11,631 nt of DNA from an uncultured Eubacteriales bacterium (GCA_900552475.1 USAC01000070.1:1-11631), one strand, 5' to 3'. Positions 1-6,165 are shown, numbered from the stretch's first letter. The notes: generated by a model not told the origin, from the sequence alone. A program made the numbers and translations.

Positions 1-845
1 ATAATACTGCTGTTACATATTTAAACGAGAAGAAAAACAATAACAATTATAATTGGGCCAAAGTTCAATATGAAGGTAAAACAGGTTGGATTGCAGATAA
101 GTATCTAAAAACAAGCAAACGCCCCAGCATATCTGCTACAATTGATTCGGTAGCTCAAAAATTTGGTTTTGAATACTCGTATGGTGGACAATATTTTTAT
201 TCTTCTGAATATGGTTGGCAGCGGACATTTGGCTATATGGACCTTTTCGACAAGTATATGAATATTGTTCCAGGTATCAATATTAATTTCTTGTCCTGTA
301 TATTCCAATATAACAACAAAACATGGCGTGTGGAATGTTGGAAGGGCGAATATGGTCCTACTGCTGGCGGCGAAGTTGGTCTATATGTTTTAGATGGTAC
401 GATGTCACTTAGTCAATATTTTCAAAAGATGCGATGCGATGGTGCAGTGTTTACTGGAACAGAAGCATTTGATAAATTGTTTTCCATGATAAAAAATACG
501 GAACCGTTATCTAAAAATGTTGCATGGTATCGAGCAGCGTATTCTAGCGAATACATTGGTATGAGCATTGCATTTAGAGAAGTGGTACAGAAGAAAAATG
601 GCGGTGATTCGTATACTACCAGTGCTTTTGCTTCCCGTTCCTCGTCGGGGCATTGGTGGCTAACAGTCTTCAAACTTAATTCTGCCAAGAAAGAAAATAT
701 TATTATGGATGTTACACTAACATTCCCCAATAGTACAATGCGTAGTGCTTACGATGAGAAACTTTATTGGAAAAGTAAGTATGGCGGATATAAAATTATG
801 AATCGTAAGTCGAATAACAAAGTGGAATCTTTTTCGTGGAGGTGA
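1..845 (+). CDS. SH3b-DUF4474 domain protein (5' end missing)
   Basis: The reading frame is open from the left edge (first full codon at base 3) to a TGA at 843-845, so 280 residues are visible and the N-terminus lies outside the window. Residues 1-40 look like the end of a bacterial SH3 domain, with W-A-K-V, G-K-T-G-W-I and a closing D-K-Y-L, a fold usually linked to cell-wall or peptide binding. Residues about 45-275 match my knowledge of DUF4474: W-Q-R-x-F-G-Y near the start, R-V-E-C-W-K-G-E-Y-G then G-G-E-V-G-L-Y in the middle, and H-W-W-L-T-V-F later, followed by a conserved-looking M-D-V-T-L-T-F strand. The function of DUF4474 is unknown; it is common in secreted or membrane-associated Firmicutes proteins. 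The gene is AT-rich compared with the right-hand part of the window and is followed almost directly by a lipoprotein gene, so both are probably cotranscribed cargo of an acquired segment. Confidence 0.8.
   Translation, partial: NTAVTYLNEKKNNNNYNWAKVQYEGKTGWIADKYLKTSKRPSISATIDSVAQKFGFEYSYGGQYFYSSEYGWQRTFGYMDLFDKYMNIVPGININFLSCIFQYNNKTWRVECWKGEYGPTAGGEVGLYVLDGTMSLSQYFQKMRCDGAVFTGTEAFDKLFSMIKNTEPLSKNVAWYRAAYSSEYIGMSIAFREVVQKKNGGDSYTTSAFASRSSSGHWWLTVFKLNSAKKENIIMDVTLTFPNSTMRSAYDEKLYWKSKYGGYKIMNRKSNNKVESFSWR
838..842 (+). promoter_or_regulatory. Ribosome binding site that fixes the TTG start of the lipoprotein gene
   Basis: GGAGG lies at the very end of the SH3b-DUF4474 gene, 11 bases before TTG 854. 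The site overlaps the upstream coding sequence, which fits translational coupling. It argues against the GTG at 836, which lies before the site. Confidence 0.55.
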
Positions 846-853
846 ATTTATTC

Positions 854-1567
854 TTGAAGAAGGTGCTTTTATTGCTGTTATCTACTTTAGTAGGAATATT
901 ATCGGGATGTTCTGCCGGTAAACTATCGGTTCCTTCGGGAATATTGGCAACTGACCAAACCGTGGCCGATGAGTATATGACGGATAATTCCTTCTTGACT
1001 GCAAGATATGGTTCAGATTACACAGTCACATTTGTTGGCGGAAGCGGTGAGGGTGAAGTCAATCAATCAGGTAAATCGGGTATTATGTCGTTTCAATACA
1101 TGATAAATGATACGGATTTATATGATGTAGAGGTTGTCAAAGAAAAACATGACGCATGGAAAGTGAAAGGTTTACTTTTAGAATCTACAACTTATTCGTG
1201 CGATGAATTAAGTTTTTCGTTCTCTCTGTGTTCAACAGAAAACTATTATGAAGCTAATGGAAACCTCAACATAAATGATACTTCTATACCCGTAATAGTG
1301 AGTGTTAATTGTAGCCTTATGACAGTTGAAAATGCTGAATTACGGCAACAATATGAAAAGGCATGGGAACAATTTTCTGTTACTGATGTAGAGAATATGA
1401 GTTCGGCAGAGCGTCAACAATGGGATGATCGTGAAAAGGCTTGCACGATGTTTACCTGTTCGGTTGAACCACAATTTGATTCGTTTACAGCCGTCATAAA
1501 TTCTGATTATGCAGACTTTTTTGATAATACTGTAAACACATTACATTTTCACGAAATTGAACCATAA
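854..1567 (+). CDS. Putative lipoprotein of unknown function
   Basis: I do not recognise the family. I place the start at the TTG at 854, because a GGAGG at 838-842 lies 11 bases upstream and the product then begins with an ideal lipoprotein signal: two lysines, a run of leucines and valine, and the lipobox L-S-G-C with Cys19 as the lipidated residue. GTG codons at 836 and 842 are in frame but would put the ribosome site inside the gene. The mature protein (about 219 residues) is acidic and rich in Ser, Thr, Asn and beta-type segments, with no membrane helix; it carries several cysteines, including a C-T-M-F-T-C pair near residue 203. The stop of the SH3b-DUF4474 gene lies 8 bases upstream, so translation is probably coupled and the two proteins may act together at the cell surface. 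TTG could be misassigned, but the coding frame itself is secure. Confidence 0.78.
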   Translation: MKKVLLLLLSTLVGILSGCSAGKLSVPSGILATDQTVADEYMTDNSFLTARYGSDYTVTFVGGSGEGEVNQSGKSGIMSFQYMINDTDLYDVEVVKEKHDAWKVKGLLLESTTYSCDELSFSFSLCSTENYYEANGNLNINDTSIPVIVSVNCSLMTVENAELRQQYEKAWEQFSVTDVENMSSAERQQWDDREKACTMFTCSVEPQFDSFTAVINSDYADFFDNTVNTLHFHEIEP

Positions 1568-1585
1568 TATTCGACTTTTTAAGCA

Positions 1586-1619
1586 AACAGCCACCGGAGA
1601 ATTTTCTCCGGTGGCTGTT
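1586..1619. terminator. Bidirectional intrinsic terminator behind the lipoprotein gene
   Basis: There is a perfect 16-bp stem (1586-1601 with 1604-1619) with a 2-base TT between the arms. The arms begin AACAG and end CTGTT. The plus side is followed by CTTTTA; the minus side by TGCTTAAAAAG. It sits between the lipoprotein stop at 1567 and the minus-strand stop at 1623, so it can serve both convergent genes. Confidence 0.85.
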
Positions 1620-1622
1620 CTT

Positions 1623-1784
1623 TTACTCCAATCCGCTCGTCACCTGCGCGACAATCTTCCTATGCTTTTCGTTCAGAACCGTGCCGTCCAAAAGCTGCTG
1701 CACGAAATCCCGACCTTTCATTTTCTCAATCTCCTGCAGCATTTTGATGGACTTTGCGCTTGCTATCAAAGAACTATAAAAAAC
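1623..1784 (-). pseudogene. C-terminal stub of an unidentified minus-strand gene
   Basis: A minus-strand frame ends at a TAA at 1623-1625, directly beside the shared terminator, and runs upstream to an in-frame TGA at 1785-1787. The last about 46 residues look like real protein: charged helical text containing S-A-K-S-I-K-M-L, E-K-M-K-G-R-D-F-V and L-N-E-K-H-R-K-I-V, ending T-S-G-L-E. Upstream of about 1765 the sequence turns low-complexity, so the break point is probably near there. There is no start codon or ribosome site. I do not recognise the parent family; by position, between acquired cargo and an IS remnant, it is probably a piece of a mobile-element gene cut off by insertion or deletion. 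Confidence 0.5.
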
Positions 1785-1846
1785 TCAGCCAATGCAAGCA
1801 TGAAGTGACCCCAAAAAGTTAGACAATATTTTGAAGTAAAAATTGT

Positions 1847-2161
1847 TCAAGCAGCCGAAAGGGCTTGTTGTCTGTGAATTGCAGGCGGCAAGCCCTTCAG
1901 TTTTGCCTTGATTCTGCGGTTGTTGTAGTAATCCAGATATGCAACGAGTTCCTGCTTGAAGTGTTCCATGGACTGAAATTCTTGCAGATATAACAGTTCA
2001 CTTTTGAGCAGTCCGAAGAAATTTTCTATCACAGCATTGTCCAGACAGTTTCCCTTGCGGCTCATGCTCTGTCGGATACCCTTTTCCCGAAGCATCCGCT
2101 GATACTGCTTATGCTGGTACTGCCAGCCCTGATCGGAATGAAGAATCAGGTTTGTTCCGAT
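1847..2161 (-). pseudogene. orfB (DDE integrase) C-terminal remnant of the IS3-family element
   Basis: The frame runs from just after a TAG at 2162-2164 to a TGA at 1847-1849. It starts I-G-T-N-L-I-L, then shows L-H-S-D-Q-G-W-Q-Y, which carries the second catalytic Asp of the IS3 DDE domain, and N-A-V-I-E-N-F-F-G, which carries the catalytic Glu, followed by L-K-S-E-L-L-Y. The C-terminal Y-L-D-Y-Y-N-N-R-R-I and the L-K-G-L-P-P segment are typical of IS3-family orfB ends. The first catalytic Asp and everything before it are deleted, so no active transposase can be made. The ATG at 2095 is an internal methionine, not a real start. Confidence 0.85.
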
Positions 2162-2166
2162 CTACG

Positions 2167-2265
2167 TCAGGTTTCGCTGTAACTCAATTTCTCTTCCTGC
2201 ATGGTTTCAATCACCAGTTTTTTGAATTCTGGCGTATATCGTTTGTTTGCTACTCCTTTTGGCAT
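2167..2265 (-). pseudogene. orfA N-terminal remnant of the IS3-family element
   Basis: An ATG at 2263-2265 opens 32 codons, starting M-P-K-G-V-A-N-K-R-Y and continuing T-P-E-F-K-K-L-V-I-E, typical of the first helices of the IS3 orfA helix-turn-helix protein. After S-Y-S-E-T it meets a TGA at 2167-2169, exactly where orfA homologues would continue with the next helix. The stop is created by the deletion join to orfB. The product lacks a complete DNA-binding domain. Confidence 0.8.
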
Positions 2266-2272
2266 AGCAAAA

Positions 2273-2319
2273 CACCCCACTTGTTAGACAGTATATCATA
2301 CTGTCTAACAAATGGGGTG
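2273..2319. repeat. 22-bp palindrome at the orfA-side end of the IS element
   Basis: The arms 2273-2294 and 2298-2319 are complementary with one mismatch and a 3-base loop. The outer arm contains the terminal repeat (ATTTGTTAGACA read inward); the inner arm is a second, inverted copy of it. Read on the minus strand, the hairpin is followed by TTTTGC just before the orfA start, so it can act as a transcription terminator that shields the transposase gene from outside promoters. It also lies 3' of the acetyltransferase gene, for which no other terminator is visible. Confidence 0.8.
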
Positions 2320-2349
2320 CAGTTCAGATTCCGCTCCCCGGCTGTCCAT

Positions 2350-2982
2350 TTATTCCCGATTCTCCGCAAGCAGCCGCTCGCGCACGCCGCGGCGCAGTTT
2401 CGCATCCCGCAGAAACAGCACCACACCCAGCACCAGCCCGACGCCCGCGCCGATGATCGTCCCCTGCGTGGCAGCCTTCATGAGCTGACCGATCATCAGC
2501 CCGATCATCAGGCCCACCAGCAGATAGCCCGCCAGCCACTTCGCGCGCGGGCGCTCCGTGATCCAGACGCCCGCCTTGCCGGGCAGGGACTTGAACTGCA
2601 GCTTGCGCGCGAGCGCCTCGCCCGCGGCGTCCTCCACCTGTACGCGGGTGAAGTACATATCGCCGCGGCGGTTCGCCCACTGCAGCGCCGCCTGCACGGC
2701 CTCCGCGCCGTAGCCCTGACGGCGGTACTGCTCCTTGATCTCGCAGGTAAGCGACAGGACACCGCCCTGCGGCGGGCCGCCGAAGCGAATCGTCCCCACC
2801 GGACAGCCGATGAGCTTGCTGTGCACGGTCCAGTCCGTGTACCAGTACCAGCGGTCCGGATCCTTGCGGCAGGCCTTGAGGATCTCCTCATAGCGCTTCT
2901 CGCCCGCATCGAGCTGTTTCTGCATCTCCCACTCCGACACGGGGGACAGGTATACCCGCTTGCCGTCCACGGTTCCTCTCAT
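2350..2982 (-). CDS. GNAT-family N-acetyltransferase with C-terminal membrane hairpin
   Basis: The product is 210 residues. I chose the ATG at 2982 because GGGAGG lies 8 bases upstream; an in-frame GTG at 3024 would add 14 residues but would contain this ribosome site. Residues 1-145 resemble a GNAT domain: I-R-F-G-G (about 65) in the central sheet, then Y-R-R-Q-G-Y-G-A (86-93), the acetyl-CoA pyrophosphate-binding loop of the family (R/Q-x-x-G-x-G/A). Family knowledge says it moves an acetyl group from acetyl-CoA to an amine; the substrate cannot be read here. Residues 149-167 and 173-191 form two hydrophobic segments separated by a short loop, the second a glycine-zipper-like G-T-I-I-G-A-G-V-G-L, so the enzyme is probably membrane-tethered. 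It lies 68 bases after the DUF6512 gene, likely in one transcript. An IS remnant begins 24 bases past its stop. Confidence 0.75.
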   Translation of the reverse strand: MRGTVDGKRVYLSPVSEWEMQKQLDAGEKRYEEILKACRKDPDRWYWYTDWTVHSKLIGCPVGTIRFGGPPQGGVLSLTCEIKEQYRRQGYGAEAVQAALQWANRRGDMYFTRVQVEDAAGEALARKLQFKSLPGKAGVWITERPRAKWLAGYLLVGLMIGLMIGQLMKAATQGTIIGAGVGLVLGVVLFLRDAKLRRGVRERLLAENRE

Positions 2983-3050
2983 CTGTGTATCCTCCCGAAC
3001 ATTGATTTTCTCCCAGTTTACCACAAAACGGCGGGCGGCTCAAGTCCCGA

Positions 3051-3554
3051 TTAGTACGGAATCGGCGCGAGCGCGGATACATCCGCCGGATCCGTGAACG
3101 GCCCGCCGAGCGGCGGCAGCACTGTGAAGAGCAGATACGCCGCGCCGAGCAGCACCGCGAGCGTCAGCGGCAGGAGCTCCGAGCCGCGCCCGCGCGACAG
3201 AAGTCCCGCCGGGAGCCCCAGCGTCAGCACCGCGAGCCAGATCCAGAGGATGCTCTCCCCCGCCGCCCCCAGCGCCCAGCACGCGCCCGTCATCACAAGC
3301 GGCAGCGCCGCCGCGAGCCACCACGCCCTGCCCGCTGGGTGCTCCGTCTCGTCCGCGGCCATCCACCGCAGGAGCAGCAGCGCCGCGAGAACCGGCCAGT
3401 AGAGTGCCTTGCCCCACTCCCACGGGCTGGCGCTCACGGGCGTGAGCACGGCGGTCAGCGTATTCGGCCACACCACATACAGCCAGCGCAGCAGCAGCGC
3501 CACGCCCACCGCCATCAGCCACGCAAGCCCCGCCCGATAAAGTCGTTTGCGCAT
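3051..3554 (-). CDS. DUF6512-like multi-spanning membrane protein
   Basis: The product is 167 residues with about five membrane helices (roughly 8-28, 48-65, 76-97, 102-120, 127-147). The start is the ATG at 3554, preceded by a purine run GGGAGGGGAG; an upstream in-frame start at 3608 gives a less plausible N-terminus. After the first helix comes T-P-V-S-A-S-P-W-E-W-G-K (36-47), which matches the P-V-N-E-S-x-W-E-H-x-K signature that I associate with DUF6512 membrane proteins, here with N-E changed to S-A and H to W-G. The function of that family is not known. It is the first gene of a probable two-gene unit with the GNAT enzyme. No clear promoter is visible in the 70 bases between it and the terminator of the upstream peptidase gene, so read-through is possible. 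The family call rests on one motif; the membrane topology is firmer. Confidence 0.68.
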   Translation of the reverse strand: MRKRLYRAGLAWLMAVGVALLLRWLYVVWPNTLTAVLTPVSASPWEWGKALYWPVLAALLLLRWMAADETEHPAGRAWWLAAALPLVMTGACWALGAAGESILWIWLAVLTLGLPAGLLSRGRGSELLPLTLAVLLGAAYLLFTVLPPLGGPFTDPADVSALAPIPY

Positions 3555-3627
3555 CGTATCTCCCCTCCCTGCGGCCAATGTATGCAGCGCAGGGGTGGAA
3601 AAGACCATCGGTCTTTTTCACAAACAT

Positions 3628-3659
3628 AAAAGGGAAGACCCCGCGGGGTCTTCCCTTTT
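3628..3659. terminator. Strong terminator of the C69 dipeptidase gene
   Basis: A perfect 32-base palindrome (arms 3628-3643 and 3644-3659), with a GC-rich centre CCCCGCGGGG and an A4/T4 base on either side. It starts 24 bases past the peptidase stop codon. On the minus strand the T-run is TTTTATGTTTG. A second, smaller hairpin (AAAAGACC / GGTCTTTT, 3599-3606 with 3610-3617) follows on the minus strand and may back it up. Confidence 0.85.
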
Positions 3660-3683
3660 TGCTTATTATTCTGTGAAGCCGGA

Positions 3684-5621
3684 TTACTTGACGAGCAGCT
3701 TCTTCTTGAGAAGCACAGCCGCGCCGGTCAGGGACAGCACCATCACTGCGGCGAGCAGGACGGGCTGGACGGTGTCGCCTGTCTCGGCGGAAGCGGGCGC
3801 GCCGGGAGCCGCAGGCGTCTCGGGCGTCTCGGCAGACAGGGCGGCGATCGTCTCGGTCTTCGTCTCGCCGCAGACGGTGCAGGTGTAGGTCTTTATGCCC
3901 TCAGCCGCGGTCGTCGGCTCGATCGTCACAACGCCCTCGTCCCAGCTGTGGTCGCCGAGCGGCAGGGACTTGGTCTGCGTCGCGTCACAGAACTGGCAGG
4001 TCTGGGTCTCGGTACCCTCGGTCAGGCAGGTGGAGGGCGTCGTGACCTCCCAGTCGCCATAGACGTGCTCGCCGGTGACAACGTGCTTGTAGAGCTGCAG
4101 CGTCAGCTCGTGCGCCTGCTTGGCGAGCGCGGCGCTCTGCGCGGTGGCGTACTCCTTGGCGGCGTCGGTGCTCATGCCTGCAATGGCCTTCTGCATCTCG
4201 GCGGCCTTGTCATAGCAGAGCTGCTGCATGACGGCGAGCTGCTTGTGGATCATCTCCCGATCCGCGTCGGAGCAGAGATCGGAGATCGCGTAATTGGACA
4301 GAGCATCGACCGTCCAGTAGTAGCCATTCTCCCAGCCCTCGGGCAGAACCAGATAACCGGCCACGCCGCGCTTGGTTGTGGGATAGGCGCCGTAGAGACT
4401 GTCAGGCTTCTCGGTCGTAAAGGTCGCGGACTCGCCGCCGAACTGATAGCCCTCGTACACATCGGTCGTCAGGACGGGGAAATAGGGAATGGCGACGGTG
4501 TACTGGCCGTGCTCCATAGCGAGCCACTCGATGGTGGAGGTTTCCATGGCGCCGTTTGGGCTGATCTGGAAGATGTGCCACTCGAGGTTGCCGGTGTTGC
4601 CGATGCCGTCGACCTTGTAGAAGTCCACCATGGTCTGGGCGTCGACGGCGCCGAGGTTGTTCTGGATGTTCGTGTAGAGCGTGACGATCTTGCCGTCCTT
4701 GACGTTGGAGATGGTGAAGTCCTCAGCCTTGAGGGTATCGGCGGTGTAGGTGCTGTCGTTCAGGAAGTAGTTCACGCCGCCGACGAGCCGGGCGTTGGGC
4801 GTCCGGGTCGCATAGCCGCAGTAGGACTGGTAGACGTCGATGGTGTTGGCCTCGGCATCGCCGACGAAGGTCTCCGCCTGCTGCGCGACCTCAATGAGCT
4901 TATCGGAAGCGATGACGTTCTCCGTATCGTTCAGGCTGACCAGGCCGATCGCGCCCATGTTGGGGTTGATGGCGATCATGCTGGAGGAGAGCTTGACGGC
5001 GATGTACTGGGTGCCGGTGTAGTTCTCAACGTACCAGACTTCGTTCTGGTCGCCGATCAGCACGCCGGAGCGCTCCTCAGCGCCGACGGTGTTGTAGATG
5101 TTCAGCAGCAGATCCACGCCCTCCTTAGCAGTGGAGGCCTCGCTGAGCAGGATCGTGGCCATGTCGCTCTCGCACATGCCGCCGCTGACCATGGGATCGG
5201 CCTTTCTGACGGCGCTGTTGGCGTTCAGCGTAACCATGGCGGAGACGGAGACACCCTTTTCATTCGTGCCGCACTCCTCCATGGGGGTGTGGGCGTGGGT
5301 ACCGTCGCAGTCGGGGCAGACGCCGGAGGTGTTGTCGTCGGAGACGGCGGTGTAGGCGTAGCTGTCGTGGGTGAAGGTGTGGGTAAGGCCGTAGCAGCCC
5401 TCGTAGACGCTGCCGGCGGCGTGCTTGCCGTGCTGGCTGACGTAGGCAATCTTGTTATAGCTGTTGGAATAGTCCTCGCTTCGCGCCATGAAGGTAGAAC
5501 CGTCCGCGGTATAATCGGAGCCGACATACACCATCGTGCAGGCCGACGCACTGATGACGCACAGAAGCGTCGTGACGGACAGGGCCGCCACCATGAGCCA
5601 GAGCTTTTTCATCGTTTTCAT
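3684..5621 (-). CDS. Secreted, surface-anchored C69-family dipeptidase
   Basis: The product is 645 residues. The start is the ATG at 5621, with GGAGG nine bases upstream. Residues 1-27 are a signal peptide ending A-S-A; the next residue, Cys28 (C-T-M-V-Y-V-G), fits the N-terminal nucleophile of C69/U34 peptidases, which are Ntn hydrolases cutting dipeptides. Supporting family features are G-S-T-F-M-A-R-S-E-D-Y (41-51) and G-T-N-E-K-G-V-S-V-S (118-127). The catalytic part runs to about 450; a helical stretch follows to about 515. Two modules (about 519-550 and 558-590) each carry a C-x-x-C pair (542/545 and 581/584), as in clostridial surface proteins. The end is a Pro/Ala/Glu linker, S-A-E-T-G-D (611-616), a hydrophobic helix and K-K-K: the layout of a sortase signal, but the motif is not a standard LPxTG. 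A further insert with C-P-D-C and H-A-H (102-111) could bind metal. It probably acts outside the cell on peptides as nutrients or wall fragments. Confidence 0.88.
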   Translation of the reverse strand: MKTMKKLWLMVAALSVTTLLCVISASACTMVYVGSDYTADGSTFMARSEDYSNSYNKIAYVSQHGKHAAGSVYEGCYGLTHTFTHDSYAYTAVSDDNTSGVCPDCDGTHAHTPMEECGTNEKGVSVSAMVTLNANSAVRKADPMVSGGMCESDMATILLSEASTAKEGVDLLLNIYNTVGAEERSGVLIGDQNEVWYVENYTGTQYIAVKLSSSMIAINPNMGAIGLVSLNDTENVIASDKLIEVAQQAETFVGDAEANTIDVYQSYCGYATRTPNARLVGGVNYFLNDSTYTADTLKAEDFTISNVKDGKIVTLYTNIQNNLGAVDAQTMVDFYKVDGIGNTGNLEWHIFQISPNGAMETSTIEWLAMEHGQYTVAIPYFPVLTTDVYEGYQFGGESATFTTEKPDSLYGAYPTTKRGVAGYLVLPEGWENGYYWTVDALSNYAISDLCSDADREMIHKQLAVMQQLCYDKAAEMQKAIAGMSTDAAKEYATAQSAALAKQAHELTLQLYKHVVTGEHVYGDWEVTTPSTCLTEGTETQTCQFCDATQTKSLPLGDHSWDEGVVTIEPTTAAEGIKTYTCTVCGETKTETIAALSAETPETPAAPGAPASAETGDTVQPVLLAAVMVLSLTGAAVLLKKKLLVK

Positions 5622-5637
5622 GTGAATCTCCCTCCAG

Positions 5638-5668
5638 TGGCCCGCCGCATAGCGCTTGCGGCGGCCAC
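5638..5668 (-). promoter_or_regulatory. Hairpin in the 5' leader of the dipeptidase mRNA
   Basis: TGGC(C)CGCCGC pairs with GCGGCGGCCA around a 9-base loop, with a single bulged C. It lies between the promoter and the ribosome site and ends five to six bases before the purine run. It could stabilise the message or tune initiation; there is no sign of a known riboswitch. Confidence 0.5.
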
Positions 5669-5687
5669 AGCTTGATGTGATGTGACT

Positions 5688-5715
5688 ATTATACATAAAT
5701 ATACAATAATGTCAA
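5688..5715 (-). promoter_or_regulatory. Sigma-A type promoter of the dipeptidase gene
   Basis: On the minus strand TTGACA (5715-5710) and TATAAT (5693-5688) are both exact consensus boxes, separated by 16 bases. Transcription would begin near 5680, giving a leader of about 60 bases that contains the GC hairpin. Confidence 0.85.
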
Positions 5716-5850
5716 GCTTAAAATGCATAAATATTTGCTGCAATCGAATATTGAGCTTAGATATACAAAACAAAAAGCTGCTGGAGGCCATGCTTTGGTG
5801 AAAAATCCATAGGAGGAAGGGCGTGCCGCGTGTGCGAATCCTTTTTCACC
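5716..5850. other. Divergent spacer between the dipeptidase and small membrane protein genes
   Basis: AT-rich at the left, GC-rich at the right. I see no convincing gene. A 29-codon frame (5723-5812) lacks a ribosome site. A 9-bp inverted repeat, GGTGAAAAA at 5797-5805 and TTTTTCACC at 5842-5850, encloses an AGGAGG; it ends directly before the -35 box of the next gene, and its role is unclear. Confidence 0.4.
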
Positions 5851-5879
5851 TTGACGGCGGCGGGGGAATCCGCTATACT
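5851..5879 (+). promoter_or_regulatory. Sigma-A type promoter of the small membrane protein gene
   Basis: TTGACG (5851-5856) and TATACT (5874-5879) are separated by 17 bases. Transcription would start near 5886, about 20 bases before the ATG at 5907, which leaves room only for the ribosome site. Confidence 0.75.
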
Positions 5880-5906
5880 GTGATGAAAACAGAGGGAGGG
5901 GTCTGC

Positions 5907-6116
5907 ATGGGATATGTCGCGATGATCGGGCTTTTGTTCGCGCCGCTGATCTGTCTGCTGTGCTGCGGATGGTTTTATGTCCGGTATCAGAATGAGCATG
6001 ACGACGCGAGGTTGGCGGCGAAGAGCCGGCGCATTTGCCAGGGCTTCCTGCTCGCCGCCGCGATTTCCGCGGTGATCTTCGGCGTTTTGAAGCTGATTTT
6101 TCCAATCGCAGCATGA
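5907..6116 (+). CDS. Small two-helix membrane protein
   Basis: The product is 69 residues and of no family I recognise. ATG 5907 has GGGAGGGG seven bases upstream and follows a good promoter. A longer version from GTG 5823 has a perfect AGGAGG six bases before it, but the promoter lies inside that extension and its sequence looks non-protein-like, so I prefer the short form. The first helix (about 3-24) contains L-L-C-C-G-W; a charged linker with R-Y-Q-N-E-H-D-D-A-R and K-S-R-R follows; the second helix spans about 48-66. The linker is likely cytoplasmic. The stop TGA is part of the terminator stem. It is transcribed alone, divergent from the dipeptidase gene and convergent with the GreA-like gene. 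Confidence 0.6.
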   Translation: MGYVAMIGLLFAPLICLLCCGWFYVRYQNEHDDARLAAKSRRICQGFLLAAAISAVIFGVLKLIFPIAA

Positions 6117-6165
6117 ATATAAAATGAGAGGGCATCCGACGGATGCCCTCTCATTTTATATTCAT
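6113..6165. terminator. Long perfect terminator hairpin of the small membrane protein gene
   Basis: The arms 6113-6138 and 6140-6165 are perfectly complementary over 26 bases with one unpaired centre base. The GC-rich top GAGGGCATCCG sits on an AT-rich base with TTTTATATT on the 3' side. The stop codon (6114-6116) is inside the 5' arm. It is symmetric enough to stop transcription from both directions. Confidence 0.85.

Larger units (their letters stand above)
1801..2326 (-). mobile_element. Internally deleted IS3-family element (about 526 bp)
   Basis: Both ends are present as imperfect 25-bp inverted repeats: 1801-1825 starts TGAAGTG and ends GTTAGACA; on the minus strand 2326-2302 starts TGAACTG and also ends GTTAGACA, and both contain ACCCCA. 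Both ends follow the 5'-TG...CA-3' rule of IS3 elements. Between them only the start of orfA and the end of orfB remain, joined at about 2160-2167, so roughly the middle half or more of a typical 1.2-1.5 kb IS3 element is missing. No matching 3-4 base target duplication is seen (GCA to the left, GAT to the right). The element cannot code for an active transposase but keeps ends that a full copy elsewhere could act on. Confidence 0.85.

Noticed and set aside
1798..2329. Target-site duplication flanking the IS remnant
   Set aside because: The three bases on the left (GCA) and right (GAT) differ, and shifting the boundary by one or two bases gives no match.
2152..3054. A 300-codon plus-strand frame across the IS end and the acetyltransferase gene
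   Set aside because: It crosses the IS boundary and is His/Arg/Ala-rich; the minus-strand GNAT frame explains the region.
3599..3617. Small hairpin AAAAGACC/GGTCTTTT as a separate riboswitch or attenuator
   Set aside because: An 8-bp stem with a 3-base loop is too small for a riboswitch; best read as part of a tandem terminator.
3948..5675. A 575-codon plus-strand open frame opposite the dipeptidase gene
   Set aside because: It is a by-product of GC-rich codons in the real gene; its protein is low-complexity in Val, Gly, Ala, Asp and Leu without any family motif, while the minus strand shows a complete signal peptide, nucleophile and anchor.
5723..5812. A 29-residue open frame in the divergent spacer
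   Set aside because: There is no ribosome site before the ATG, it lies against the dipeptidase promoter, and there is no recognisable sequence.
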